Shown: positions 1 to 7,111 of the stretch, piece by piece
Layout: the number at the start of each line of letters is the position of its first letter
Numbering within the stretch: the first letter of the stretch is position 1
Assembly: GCA_038124645.1 (NCBI GenBank)
Contig: JAYPCI010000016.1
Span: 1 to 21,911 of the forward strand
DNA from: JAYPCI01 sp038124645
Lineage (GTDB): Bacteria > Pseudomonadota > Alphaproteobacteria > Pelagibacterales > Pelagibacteraceae
DNA length: 21,911 nucleotides
Reading direction: 5' to 3'
Made by a program: the position numbers and the translations under genes
The notes under the pieces: model-generated
The model's database searches: none
The model's input: only the letters and a program-made list of their open reading frames with translations
Told to the model about the DNA's origin: nothing

Positions 1-8
1 AGTTTAAT

Positions 9-599
9 ATGCACCGTATGAATAATAAAATTCAGTTTCTTATTATTGGAGTCATTACTTTACTTGCCATTTATTTTGGTTGGTCTCTAGCCGTTCAAGG
101 CTATGAAAAACATCATGGTAAAATGCATGGCAACATGGGTCAACATCAGGAACATGATGAAGTCAACATGCCAGGTCTACAAGGCAAAGACACAACCGAT
201 CAAGAAGTGAATGATTTAAAAAATATTTTTACTAATCATAAAAAAATAACTCGAAATGTCACAAATGTTCCAAATGGCATTAAAACGATTACTTTTTCAA
301 AAGATGAAAAAGTCAGAGAGTCCATCATCAATCATGTATCGATGATGACAACACGTATGGCAGAAAATAAAAACCCTGAAGTGATGATCCAATCACCAAC
401 TTTGACAGAATTATTTAAGTATTACGATCAAATTGAAACAGAATTAGAAGTAACTGATACAGGCATTGCTGTCATTCAAACTTCTAAGAATCCAGAAGTG
501 GTTAAATTACTTCAAACGCATGCATCAGAAATTAGTGATATGGTTGCCCGTGGTATGCAAGCCATTCATGAGCGAATGGAAAGAACTCGCCACAACTAA
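9..599 (+). CDS. Membrane-anchored His/Met-rich conserved protein, possible metal-binding
   Basis: I do not know a functional name for this protein of up to 196 residues. Residues 5-26 form one hydrophobic helix, so it is probably anchored in the inner membrane with the rest in the periplasm. After the helix comes a His/Met-rich linker (HHGKMHGNMGQHQEHDE) that could bind copper or another soft metal. The conserved-looking body includes MPGLQGKDTT, NVPNGIKTITFSKD and QTSKNPEVVKLLQTHASEI, and ends in a Met/His-rich helix (RGMQAIHERME). I recall similar hypothetical proteins in proteobacteria, but no proven role. Two starts are possible, ATG at 9 or ATG at 18. The second gives MNNKIQF directly before the helix and is plausible. 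No in-frame stop is visible upstream, so a start outside the window cannot be excluded. Confidence 0.7.
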   Translation: MHRMNNKIQFLIIGVITLLAIYFGWSLAVQGYEKHHGKMHGNMGQHQEHDEVNMPGLQGKDTTDQEVNDLKNIFTNHKKITRNVTNVPNGIKTITFSKDEKVRESIINHVSMMTTRMAENKNPEVMIQSPTLTELFKYYDQIETELEVTDTGIAVIQTSKNPEVVKLLQTHASEISDMVARGMQAIHERMERTRHN

Positions 600-644
600 A
601 ACTATAATTGCCAATTTAATTCTAATTAATTAAAGTTAATTAGT

Positions 645-1097
645 TTGAAACTAAAAGTTTTTATAATTCTTTTATTTTTTATTACTGCGGTCAAAGCAGA
701 AGAAATTTATCCTGATCAAAATTTAGAACCACTTGATGTCATTACTATTCAATTAAAAGCTCTGCAAAATAACGATCAACCAAAAACAGATTCAGGCATT
801 AAACAAACATGGTTGTTTGCACACCCTAAAAATAAATTAGCTACAGGTCCTTATCCAAGATTTAGGATTATGCTTTATGATCCGCACTATCAAATTTTAT
901 TAAACCATAAATCACATAGTATTAATTTAATGCAGTCTAATAAGAGTAAGTTTATTTATGGTGTCAATGTAGTCTCAAAAGACAATAAAAATTTCTTCTA
1001 TGAATGGCACATTGAAAAAGGTTCAGAGGAAAATTGTAAGAGTTGTTGGTTTACTTCTGCAGTTTCTTATCCGCAAGTTCGAGGCGAGAATACTTAG
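645..1097 (+). CDS. Secreted DUF4864-like protein
   Basis: A 150-residue protein starting at TTG. Residues 1-18 (MKLKVFIILLFFITAVKA) form a clear signal peptide with probable cleavage after Ala-Glu-x, so the mature protein is exported. The mature part begins LEPLDVITIQLKALQNND and contains WLFAHPKNKLATGPYPRFR and YQILLNHKSHSI. This resembles the DUF4864-type pattern of an N-terminal helix, then F-A-(H/S)-P, then a short TG..RF stretch, as in NTF2-like small domains. C-terminal Cys residues (NCKSC) could form a disulfide. No function is known to me. The TTG start is the only start near the signal peptide. The stop overlaps the GTG start of the next gene by one base, which suggests coupled translation. 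Confidence 0.65.
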   Translation: MKLKVFIILLFFITAVKAEEIYPDQNLEPLDVITIQLKALQNNDQPKTDSGIKQTWLFAHPKNKLATGPYPRFRIMLYDPHYQILLNHKSHSINLMQSNKSKFIYGVNVVSKDNKNFFYEWHIEKGSEENCKSCWFTSAVSYPQVRGENT

Positions 1098-1300
1098 TGC
1101 CTAGACCTCCTTATAATATTAGACTCCTTCTTGTTTTTTTAATTTTAACTTTAATCCCTATTGGAACCACGCATATCGGTTCCTATTACTTAGGTTCTGA
1201 AAATGGAATTCTTTTAGGTTTTTGTGTTGGTATTCCTTGCGTCGCTTTTGCTTGCTGGAAATTATATATGGACGGTTGGCGTGATGAGGATGAAGAATGA
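1097..1300 (+). CDS. Small two-helix membrane protein
   Basis: A 67-residue protein if translation starts at GTG 1097, whose G is the last base of the preceding TAG stop (TAGTG). A longer reading from ATG 1043 would overlap the upstream gene by 55 bases and add a meaningless leader, so I prefer the GTG. There are two hydrophobic helices (LLLVFLILTLIPIGTTHIG and GILLGFCVGIPCVAFACW) and an acidic C-terminal tail (DGWRDEDEE). The topology is a helical hairpin in the inner membrane. I do not recognise the family. The one-base overlap makes it the likely second cistron of an operon with the secreted DUF4864-like protein. Confidence 0.5.
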   Translation: MPRPPYNIRLLLVFLILTLIPIGTTHIGSYYLGSENGILLGFCVGIPCVAFACWKLYMDGWRDEDEE

Positions 1301-1344
1301 ATTTTAGAACTTCAAGAGAGGTCAACCATTCATCTGATCAGCAA

Positions 1345-1473
1345 TTATCTTGAGGCTGAACATTTTTTTGAACAATATTTAACTTTATCCCAATTAAGCT
1401 TCCATTTTTTTCTCCATTTAAATGGTCGATTACAAGTCTTACAGATTTTTTCAGGCAGCTGTGATTTTTTCAT
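1345..1473 (-). CDS. DUF2256 small zinc-finger-like protein
   Basis: A 42-residue protein below the usual ORF length cut-off. It starts at ATG 1473, overlapping the TAA of the upstream DCC-family gene by one base (TAATG). The sequence has the full DUF2256 pattern: C11xxC14, then RPFKWRKKW, then a W-x-x-V-x-YC34-SKKC38 block ending in SR. Four Cys in two CxxC/CxxxC pairs suggest a bound zinc ion. DUF2256 genes commonly sit next to cryptochrome/photolyase genes in marine and other bacteria, as here. Its role is unknown; zinc binding and a link to photorepair are inferences from motif and context. It is the last gene of the three-gene minus-strand cassette. Confidence 0.85.
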   Translation of the reverse strand: MKKSQLPEKICKTCNRPFKWRKKWKLNWDKVKYCSKKCSASR

Positions 1474-1835
1474 TAAGAAAAGTATTTCTTCACTTGATTT
1501 CTATTTTTTAGGTATAGAAAAAAAGCCAAGACTTCATACAAAATATCAAAACAAAATAATAACGGTTGAATTCTTAGAATATAATAAAGCACTTTGTATC
1601 GAGGGATTTGTGACCAAACTTTAAGAAATGCTCTTGCCCCAGTAAAGATTTTACCATCTTCCATGACATGCATTCTTCTAATCAATTCTTTAGCTGATTT
1701 ATTTAAGATACTTTCTGCTACTTTATTGTCAGTAACATCAATCCAATCGATATCACCTTGAGGTAGTTTTTTATAATGATTAATTTCAAATCTACAGATA
1801 CTACAAGAATTATTAAAATAAACTTTAATGGTCAT
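1473..1835 (-). CDS. DCC-family (DUF393) thiol-disulfide oxidoreductase-like protein
   Basis: A 120-residue member of the DUF393/DCC family. The diagnostic motif, normally D-x-x-C-x-x-C-R-x-E, is present as NNSCSICRFEI (Cys11, Cys14) after a first beta strand (IKVYFN), with Asn-Ser in place of the usual Asp-Gly. Downstream, GAxAF is seen as FTGARAFLKVW, followed by a hydrophobic C-terminal half (YYILRIQPLLFCFDILYEVLAFFLYL) and a short basic tail ending KKYF. The family is predicted to have a thioredoxin-like fold with a redox CxxC, but the substrate is unknown. The gene overlaps the photolyase-related gene by 11 bases upstream and the DUF2256 gene by one base downstream, so all three are almost certainly co-transcribed. 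Confidence 0.82.
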   Translation of the reverse strand: MTIKVYFNNSCSICRFEINHYKKLPQGDIDWIDVTDNKVAESILNKSAKELIRRMHVMEDGKIFTGARAFLKVWSQIPRYKVLYYILRIQPLLFCFDILYEVLAFFLYLKNRNQVKKYFS

Positions 1836-3309
1836 AAGTATTCTCTTTTATAAATTTATTTGCAGCACTAAATATTTTATTTTTTCTCTCATTATTCATT
1901 TTGTTTAATATATTTACCATCATTGAAAGTCTAGGATTAGACTTAAAAAAAGATTTATTTCGATCAATAAATTTCCAATATAGTCCATCCATCACATCGC
2001 ACCAGGGTCCTTTTTTAAATTCCATCATTTTAAGAAAATAACTTGAACCACAAATGTAAGGTTTGGTTGCAAAGATACCGCCATCACTAAATAAACCCAT
2101 ACCAAAAACATTTGGCGCCATGACCCAATCAGAAGAGTCGACAAACATTTCCATAAACCATTGATAAACTTGTTGAGGATTAATCTGGCAAAGATTCATA
2201 ATATTAGCTAAGATCATTAAACGTTCAATATGATGAGACCAGCCATAGTGCACTGCATTTTTTATGGCATGATCCAACGGCTCTAAGCCAGTTGTTCCTT
2301 CGTACCAGGAAGATTTCATTTTTCTTTTATGTTTAAAAAAGTTACTCGTATAAAGTTCTTTTTCGTAATTTTGGTAGATGCCTCGCATAAACTCCCGCCA
2401 ACCAATAATTTGTCTCACATACCCTTCTAAAGAGTTAAGTTTAACTTTTTTCTGTAAAGGATTTACCTTTTTTATAATTTCTTCTGGCGTAATCAGACCA
2501 AGATTAATTAAAGGACTTAAAGCACTGTGAAAAACAATATTAGATCTAAAAGTTACAGCATCCTCATAATCGCCGAATTGATCTAATCTATGCTTGATAA
2601 AGTCATCTAGAATTTTAAGTGCTGACATTCTTGTTGTTGGCAACCAAAATTTGTCTGTTTGTCCAGGGTGATTTTTAAACTTTTGTTCAATAACTTTTTT
2701 TAAATCGTTGGTATGTTTGGTGCTTTGGAAGGTTAAGGTTTTTGGAATTTTTACTGCAGATGGTAATTTTTTTCGGTTATCTTTATCAAAACTCCATTTA
2801 CCGCCAACTGGAGCACCATTTTTACTAACCAGAATATCGAACTTCGTTCGCACAATTTTATAAAAATTAGCCATAAACGGTTTTTTAGTCTTACTTAGAT
2901 ATTGTTTAAAATCCTCTCTTGAGCAAAGAAACATAGGTGATTGTAACTGGTTGAACTTAATTTTTTTTGATTTAAGGAAGGCATGTAACTTTTTCTCAAA
3001 AAATTTATCTTCAATTTCGAAAAAAGAAATGATTTCGACTGAATTTTTTTTAATAAATAATTCTAATTTTTTAAAATAATCCTTTTCAAAATCGTCTTTG
3101 AGCGTGAGGTAGTTTACTTTAAATTTATTTGTTTTTAATTCATCAGCATAAGAGCGCATCGCTGAAAGAAATAATAAAATCTTTTGTTTGTGATGTTTTT
3201 CGTAGGTACAAAGACCATAATCTTCAGCCATATAGATTTGATGATCCTTGTAATTTCTAAGATAAATTGGATTAAATAACTGGTTACCTAGGACCAAAAA
3301 TAATTTCAT
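1825..3309 (-). CDS. Photolyase-related protein of the bacterial (6-4)/FeS-BCP type
   Basis: A 494-residue protein of the deoxyribodipyrimidine photolyase-related group (FeS-BCP, bacterial (6-4) photolyases such as PhrB). It begins with a Rossmann-like antenna domain (MKLFLVLGNQLF) and continues into the helical FAD-binding domain: VRQIIGWREFMRGIY at about 298-312, HHIERLMILAN at 359-369 and WVMAPNVFGMGLFSDGG at 395-411. Known members repair UV (6-4) photoproducts with light and hold a [4Fe-4S] cluster on four Cys. Here the loop usually carrying YCxxC is shortened to MEFKKGPWC, and the usual QVC is QVY (Tyr382), so only one of four ligands (Cys437) seems kept. It leads a cassette with the DCC and DUF2256 genes. 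The start at 3309 fits the conserved N-terminus. Confidence 0.85.
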   Translation of the reverse strand: MKLFLVLGNQLFNPIYLRNYKDHQIYMAEDYGLCTYEKHHKQKILLFLSAMRSYADELKTNKFKVNYLTLKDDFEKDYFKKLELFIKKNSVEIISFFEIEDKFFEKKLHAFLKSKKIKFNQLQSPMFLCSREDFKQYLSKTKKPFMANFYKIVRTKFDILVSKNGAPVGGKWSFDKDNRKKLPSAVKIPKTLTFQSTKHTNDLKKVIEQKFKNHPGQTDKFWLPTTRMSALKILDDFIKHRLDQFGDYEDAVTFRSNIVFHSALSPLINLGLITPEEIIKKVNPLQKKVKLNSLEGYVRQIIGWREFMRGIYQNYEKELYTSNFFKHKRKMKSSWYEGTTGLEPLDHAIKNAVHYGWSHHIERLMILANIMNLCQINPQQVYQWFMEMFVDSSDWVMAPNVFGMGLFSDGGIFATKPYICGSSYFLKMMEFKKGPWCDVMDGLYWKFIDRNKSFFKSNPRLSMMVNILNKMNNERKNKIFSAANKFIKENTYDH

Positions 3310-3393
3310 ATTTGTATGATATTAAAATTAGTAATCATTTACACGCGTCAATTTTTATCTGTTAAAAAATTTACAAAATGTTAACTTCCTAGT

Positions 3394-4104
3394 ATGAAAA
3401 AACTCGTAATTGGAGCAACTGGTGCCATTGGTTCAGCCTTGGCTAAAAAAATTGTGGATACAGGTAGTAATGTCCATTTAGTTGGTCGAGATGAGGAGGC
3501 TTTAACGCAATTAGCATCTTCATTAAATAGTTCTTATACGGTAGCAGATGTTTTAACTGATAATTTTTCAGAGAGTATCGTTAATGATTTAAACGGCGAG
3601 GACATTGATGGTTTAGCCTATTGTGTCGGTTCAATTGATTTAAAGCCATTAAAATCTACAAATAAATATGATTTTTTAAAATGTTTTAACTTAAACTTAG
3701 TTTCAGCCACAGAAATTATTCGACCAATGAGTGATAATTTAAAAAAAAATAAAGGTTCAATAGTTTTATTTTCAACGGTTGCCGCAAAAAAAGGTTTTAC
3801 TAACCACAGTGTTATTGCAAGCGCAAAAGCTGCTGTTGAAGGTTTGACAGTTTCTTTAGCTGCTGAATTAGCTCCTAACATAAGAGTGAATTGTATTGCG
3901 CCAAGTTTAACCAAATCAAAAATTTCTGAATTTTTGACCAAGAATGAAAAAATGGCTGAAGGAATTGCCAAACTTCATCCCTTAAAAAGATTAGGGGAAG
4001 GCACCGATGCAGCATCGCTCGCTAGTTTTCTTTTAAGTCAAGAAAGTAGTTGGATCACTGGTCAAATTTTTGGTGTAGATGGAGGGAGAGCAAATGTTTC
4101 GTAA
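3394..4104 (+). CDS. Short-chain dehydrogenase/reductase (SDR) with altered active site
   Basis: A 236-residue cytosolic SDR. The N-terminal dinucleotide-binding motif is GATGAIG (residues 7-13), with an Arg (GRD, 31-33) that favours NADP. The NNAG equivalent is YCVGS at 76-80. Ser127 (LFSTVAA) and Lys145 (SAKAAVEG) of the catalytic set are present, but the Tyr four residues before the Lys is Ile141 (VIASAK). The C-terminal NCIAPSLTKS and ITGQIFGVDGG are typical of the family. I recall an SDR subgroup in alphaproteobacteria with a His/Ala-rich replacement at this site; its substrate is unknown. The start is the ATG at 3394, 84 bases from the divergent photolyase gene. Its end overlaps the TPR gene. 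Confidence 0.8.
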   Translation: MKKLVIGATGAIGSALAKKIVDTGSNVHLVGRDEEALTQLASSLNSSYTVADVLTDNFSESIVNDLNGEDIDGLAYCVGSIDLKPLKSTNKYDFLKCFNLNLVSATEIIRPMSDNLKKNKGSIVLFSTVAAKKGFTNHSVIASAKAAVEGLTVSLAAELAPNIRVNCIAPSLTKSKISEFLTKNEKMAEGIAKLHPLKRLGEGTDAASLASFLLSQESSWITGQIFGVDGGRANVS

Positions 4105-4585
4105 ATTATTTTTAATTATTCTATTTAATGTTTTTATATCAGCTCATGCGTTTGCAGCTGGCAATGATAGTGGCGGGGGCAGTATGTCCGTTACGACTGG
4201 GTCAGCTGATTATTACAAAGATGCCGAACAATTAATTAAGCGTGCGAAAAAACAAGAGGAAAAAGGTAAAGCTGACCGTGCTTTAAAACTTTACACGCAA
4301 GCTTATGATAAACTTGTAAAAGCAAATGAGGAAAATTATGGTAGTCCTGATGTTTTAAACTATTTAGGTTTTACTTTAAGGAAACAAGAAAAATATGCTG
4401 AGGCAGAAAAGTTTTATTTAGCTGGTTTAAAAATAAATCCAAATCATAACGGTATTAATGAGTATCTTGGAGAGTTATACGTTAAAACCAACAGAAAAGA
4501 ATTGGCACTTCAAAGATTAGAGGTATTAAAAAATTGTAACTGTGAAGAATATCAAGAACTTAAAGAAGTTATTGATAACAATTAG
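4094..4585 (+). CDS. Secreted TPR-repeat protein
   Basis: A 163-residue protein read from ATG 4094, which follows a GGAGGGAG ribosome binding site and opens directly into a signal peptide (MFRKLFLIILFNVFISAHAFA, cleavage likely after AFA). An ATG at 4079 would add five residues before the signal and is less likely. The mature part has a Gly/Ser-rich linker, a Lys/Glu-rich helix (AEQLIKRAKKQEEKGKADRA), and at least three TPR-like helix pairs, including DVLNYLGFTLRKQEKYAEAEKFYLAGLKINP and GINEYLGELYVKTNRKELAL. It probably acts as a periplasmic protein-binding scaffold; the partner is unknown. It overlaps the SDR stop by 11 bases and converges on the DUF2237 gene with a 4-base overlap. Confidence 0.8.
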   Translation: MFRKLFLIILFNVFISAHAFAAGNDSGGGSMSVTTGSADYYKDAEQLIKRAKKQEEKGKADRALKLYTQAYDKLVKANEENYGSPDVLNYLGFTLRKQEKYAEAEKFYLAGLKINPNHNGINEYLGELYVKTNRKELALQRLEVLKNCNCEEYQELKEVIDNN

Positions 4586-4956
4586 GATAAATCCAAAGCA
4601 AATTTTTTCAATTTTTCAATAGGGATGAGTTCCAACGTTCTTATGTTTGTTTTCTTAAGATAAATCGGACAAGCTGCATTTTCCTCTATTGCTCTTGCAT
4701 ACCACGTGGCACAGACGCACCAACTATCGCCATCTTGTAATCCTGGAAAACCAAACTCAGGATGAGGAGTGATTAAATCGTTACCTACGTCTTTAGACCA
4801 TTTTAAAAAATTATCAGTCACTTTAGCACAAACAGTGTGGTAACCCGCATCTTGTTCATTAGTGTTGCAACAACCATCTCTAAACCAACCAGTCAGAGGA
4901 TCGTTAGAACAACCCTCAAGCGGTTCTCCAAAAACATTTTTCTGTTGCTCCGACAT
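4582..4956 (-). CDS. DUF2237 conserved protein
   Basis: A 124-residue protein with the strong DUF2237 signature: NVFGEPLEGCSNDPLTGWFRDGCCNT near the N-terminus, HTVCAKVTDNFLKWS, GNDLITPHPEFGFPGLQDGD, then WCVCATWYARA. Several invariant Cys (16, 29, 30, 43 and the WCVC pair) suggest metal binding or redox chemistry, but the role is not known to me. It starts two bases after the hisI stop, so the two genes are likely co-transcribed, with no functional link implied beyond that. The end overlaps the convergent TPR gene by four bases. Confidence 0.85.
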   Translation of the reverse strand: MSEQQKNVFGEPLEGCSNDPLTGWFRDGCCNTNEQDAGYHTVCAKVTDNFLKWSKDVGNDLITPHPEFGFPGLQDGDSWCVCATWYARAIEENAACPIYLKKTNIRTLELIPIEKLKKFALDLS

Positions 4957-4958
4957 GC

Positions 4959-5426
4959 TTAAATTTTTGTAGGATTAGGTTGACCTTTATAGACTTTTTC
5001 TGGATCAAATTTTTTTTCTTTTTCTTTAAATTCCATTTCAACTTTTTCGGTGTTTTCAATTTTACCTAAGGGAACTGATCTATAAAAACACGATCGATAA
5101 CCGACGTGACAACTAGCGCCATCACCAATATCAACTACTAACCAAATAGCATCCTGATCATCATCAATTCTTAGTTCTTTAACTTTTTGAACAAAGCCAC
5201 TAGTTTTACCTTTGTGCCAGATTGCTTTTCTCGATCTACTCCAATAATGCGCTTCTTTCGTCTCAATAGTTTTTTTCAGAGCTTCAGCGTTCATATAGCC
5301 TTGCATGAGAACTTCTTTAGTTTGCTGATCAGTTGTTGTGACTGGTATCAAACCATCGGCATCAAATTTCGGTGAAAGCAATTTACCTTCTTCAATCTCG
5401 AATACATCTTCTCTTTTTTTAAACAT
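4959..5426 (-). CDS. hisI: Phosphoribosyl-AMP cyclohydrolase
   Basis: HisI opens the adenine ring of phosphoribosyl-AMP, the third step of histidine synthesis, in the cytosol. The 155-residue protein has every expected motif: MQGYMNAEAL (41-50), HYWSRSRKAIWHKGKTSG (60-77), DDDQD (88-92) for Mg binding, and ASCHVGYRSCFYR with the Zn ligands Cys106 and Cys113. It is a stand-alone cyclohydrolase, not fused to HisE. It has a charged C-terminal extension of about 35 residues (KVEMEFKEKEKKFDPEKV) beyond the catalytic core. It is divergent from folE across a 51-base gap and leads into the DUF2237 gene. No other his gene is in the window. Confidence 0.95.
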   Translation of the reverse strand: MFKKREDVFEIEEGKLLSPKFDADGLIPVTTTDQQTKEVLMQGYMNAEALKKTIETKEAHYWSRSRKAIWHKGKTSGFVQKVKELRIDDDQDAIWLVVDIGDGASCHVGYRSCFYRSVPLGKIENTEKVEMEFKEKEKKFDPEKVYKGQPNPTKI

Positions 5427-5477
5427 AGGCGTAAACTAATGAAAAATGTGCTAAATAGCAATTTGCAATAATTAAAT

Positions 5478-6107
5478 ATGTCCTATAATACTGATTACCA
5501 AATGGAAGATTTAAAAAGTACAGAAATTAAAACTAAAAAAGACGCTATATCTGATCAGGAAGCCGAAGAAGCATTTAAAACTATTATTAAATGGCTTGGT
5601 GAAAATCCTGATCGAGAGGGTCTCAAAGATACTCCAAAAAGAGTGGTAAAAGCATTTAAAGAATATTTTAAAGGTTACAAACTTGATGCTAAAGCAGATC
5701 TAAAGAAGACATTTGGTGATGTTGAAGGTTATGACGATATGGTGGTTGAGAAGAATATTACGCTTGAAAGTCACTGCGAACATCACATGGCACCAATTAT
5801 TGGAGTTGCACATATTGCATATTTACCAAAAAACAAAGTTGTAGGTTTAAGTAAACTAGCAAGAACTGTTGAGGTTTTTTCTAAACGATTACAAACTCAG
5901 GAAAGACTTACGATGCAAATTGCGACAACCTTAATGGAAGCACTTGATGCCAAAGGCGTTGCCGTTACAATTGATGCTGCGCATCAATGTATGACAATGC
6001 GAGGGGTTAAAAAAGAAAAAGCTACCACAGTGACCAACTATTATCTTGGGTCGTTTAAAGAAGATTTGGGTTATCAAAATAGATATCTAAGATACATCGC
6101 TAAATAA
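5478..6107 (+). CDS. folE: GTP cyclohydrolase I
   Basis: FolE converts GTP to 7,8-dihydroneopterin triphosphate, the entry step to folate (and queuosine precursor) synthesis. The 209-residue protein has the zinc-site motif ESHCEHHMAPI with Cys100 and His103, plus Cys171 in AAHQCMTMRGV. It also has GLSKLARTVEVFSKRLQTQERLT (123-145), the substrate-binding core. The first 25 or so residues are a non-conserved charged leader; a start at ATG 5499 would also be possible. It directly abuts acuI, with the TAA at 6105-6107 and ATG at 6108, and heads a plus-strand run to position 9831. Confidence 0.95.
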   Translation: MSYNTDYQMEDLKSTEIKTKKDAISDQEAEEAFKTIIKWLGENPDREGLKDTPKRVVKAFKEYFKGYKLDAKADLKKTFGDVEGYDDMVVEKNITLESHCEHHMAPIIGVAHIAYLPKNKVVGLSKLARTVEVFSKRLQTQERLTMQIATTLMEALDAKGVAVTIDAAHQCMTMRGVKKEKATTVTNYYLGSFKEDLGYQNRYLRYIAK

Positions 6108-7109
6108 ATGTCCAATAAATTTAAAGCCATCGTAATCGATAACCAGAATGAAAAGTTTACTCGAAATATTTCTGAATTAGATACAGCTGCTTTAAAAAAC
6201 GGTAATGTATTAGTCAAAGTAGACTACTCCAGTTTAAATTTTAAAGATGCTTTAATATTAAATAACGGTGCAACTCTAGTTAAAACTTACCCGCATGTTC
6301 CAGGTATTGACTTTTCCGGAACCGTTGAGTCCAGCGAGGATACTAATTTTAAAAAAGGCGATAAAATTATTCTAACAGGTTTTAGAGTAGGTGAAATTTA
6401 CTATGGCGGATTTTCTCAATACGCCAAAGTAGACTCAAAGTTTTTAGTTAAATTACCAAATGGTATTTCAACTCTGCAAAGCATGATGATGGGGACTGCC
6501 GGATTTACAGCTATGTTATGTAGTTTTGCTGTTAAAGCTAGAGAAGAATTATTACTTGGTGAAAAAGTAAATGATGTTTTGGTAACAGGTGCGACCGGTG
6601 GTGTCGGCAGTATTGCCGTGATGATCTTATCAAAAATGGGTTACAACGTGACTGCTGTTACGGGCAAACAAGACAAACATGATTTTCTAAAAAATTTAGG
6701 TGCAAAAAATATTTTAGATCGAAAAGAATTTGAAGGTGAAGGGAAACTGTTAGAAAAAGGAATTTGGGATGGCGTGGTTGAAACTGTTGGCGGGCAAACG
6801 TTAGCTAAAGTTTTAGCACAAACAAAACCAACTGGAATCGTAGCTGCTTGTGGTAACGCTGGCGGCATCAAATTGAATACCAGTGTTATGCCTTTTATTA
6901 TTCGAGGTGTTAAACTCTGGGGTATTGATTCTTCCGCTTCAACAATTAAGAGAAGATTATTTGTTTGGGATCAAGTTAAGAATTATGTCGACCTAAAAAA
7001 ACTAGAGGAAATTAGTCAAATATTATCTCTACAAGAAGTTTTAGATATCTATCCAAAAATGTTAAAAGGTGGAGTATTTGGTCGAGTAGTTGTTGATCCA
7101 AATAAATAA
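6108..7109 (+). CDS. acuI: Acrylyl-CoA reductase, YhdH/AcuI-type
   Basis: A 333-residue medium-chain reductase. The zinc-free MDR signature is clear: SSLNFKDALILNN, the YPHVPGIDFSGTV segment (65-78), then GTAGFTAM and the NADPH-binding TGATGGVGSIAVMILSKMGY at about 161-180. The C-terminal GIKLNTSVMPFIIRGVKLWGIDS is typical of YhdH/AcuI. AcuI reduces toxic acryloyl-CoA to propionyl-CoA with NADPH, protecting cells that cleave DMSP or use 3-hydroxypropionate. That fits a marine organism. No other DMSP gene is nearby, so the link to DMSP is an inference. There is no gap to folE. The stop is two bases before the LysR start. Confidence 0.88.
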   Translation: MSNKFKAIVIDNQNEKFTRNISELDTAALKNGNVLVKVDYSSLNFKDALILNNGATLVKTYPHVPGIDFSGTVESSEDTNFKKGDKIILTGFRVGEIYYGGFSQYAKVDSKFLVKLPNGISTLQSMMMGTAGFTAMLCSFAVKAREELLLGEKVNDVLVTGATGGVGSIAVMILSKMGYNVTAVTGKQDKHDFLKNLGAKNILDRKEFEGEGKLLEKGIWDGVVETVGGQTLAKVLAQTKPTGIVAACGNAGGIKLNTSVMPFIIRGVKLWGIDSSASTIKRRLFVWDQVKNYVDLKKLEEISQILSLQEVLDIYPKMLKGGVFGRVVVDPNK

Positions 7110-7111
7110 AA

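Noticed and set aside
3618..3971. Opposite-strand frame inside the SDR gene
   Set aside because: Lies within a well-supported SDR on the plus strand, with low-complexity content and no ribosome site.
6641..6871. Opposite-strand frame inside acuI
   Set aside because: It lies wholly within a clear conserved gene on the other strand and has no recognisable domain.
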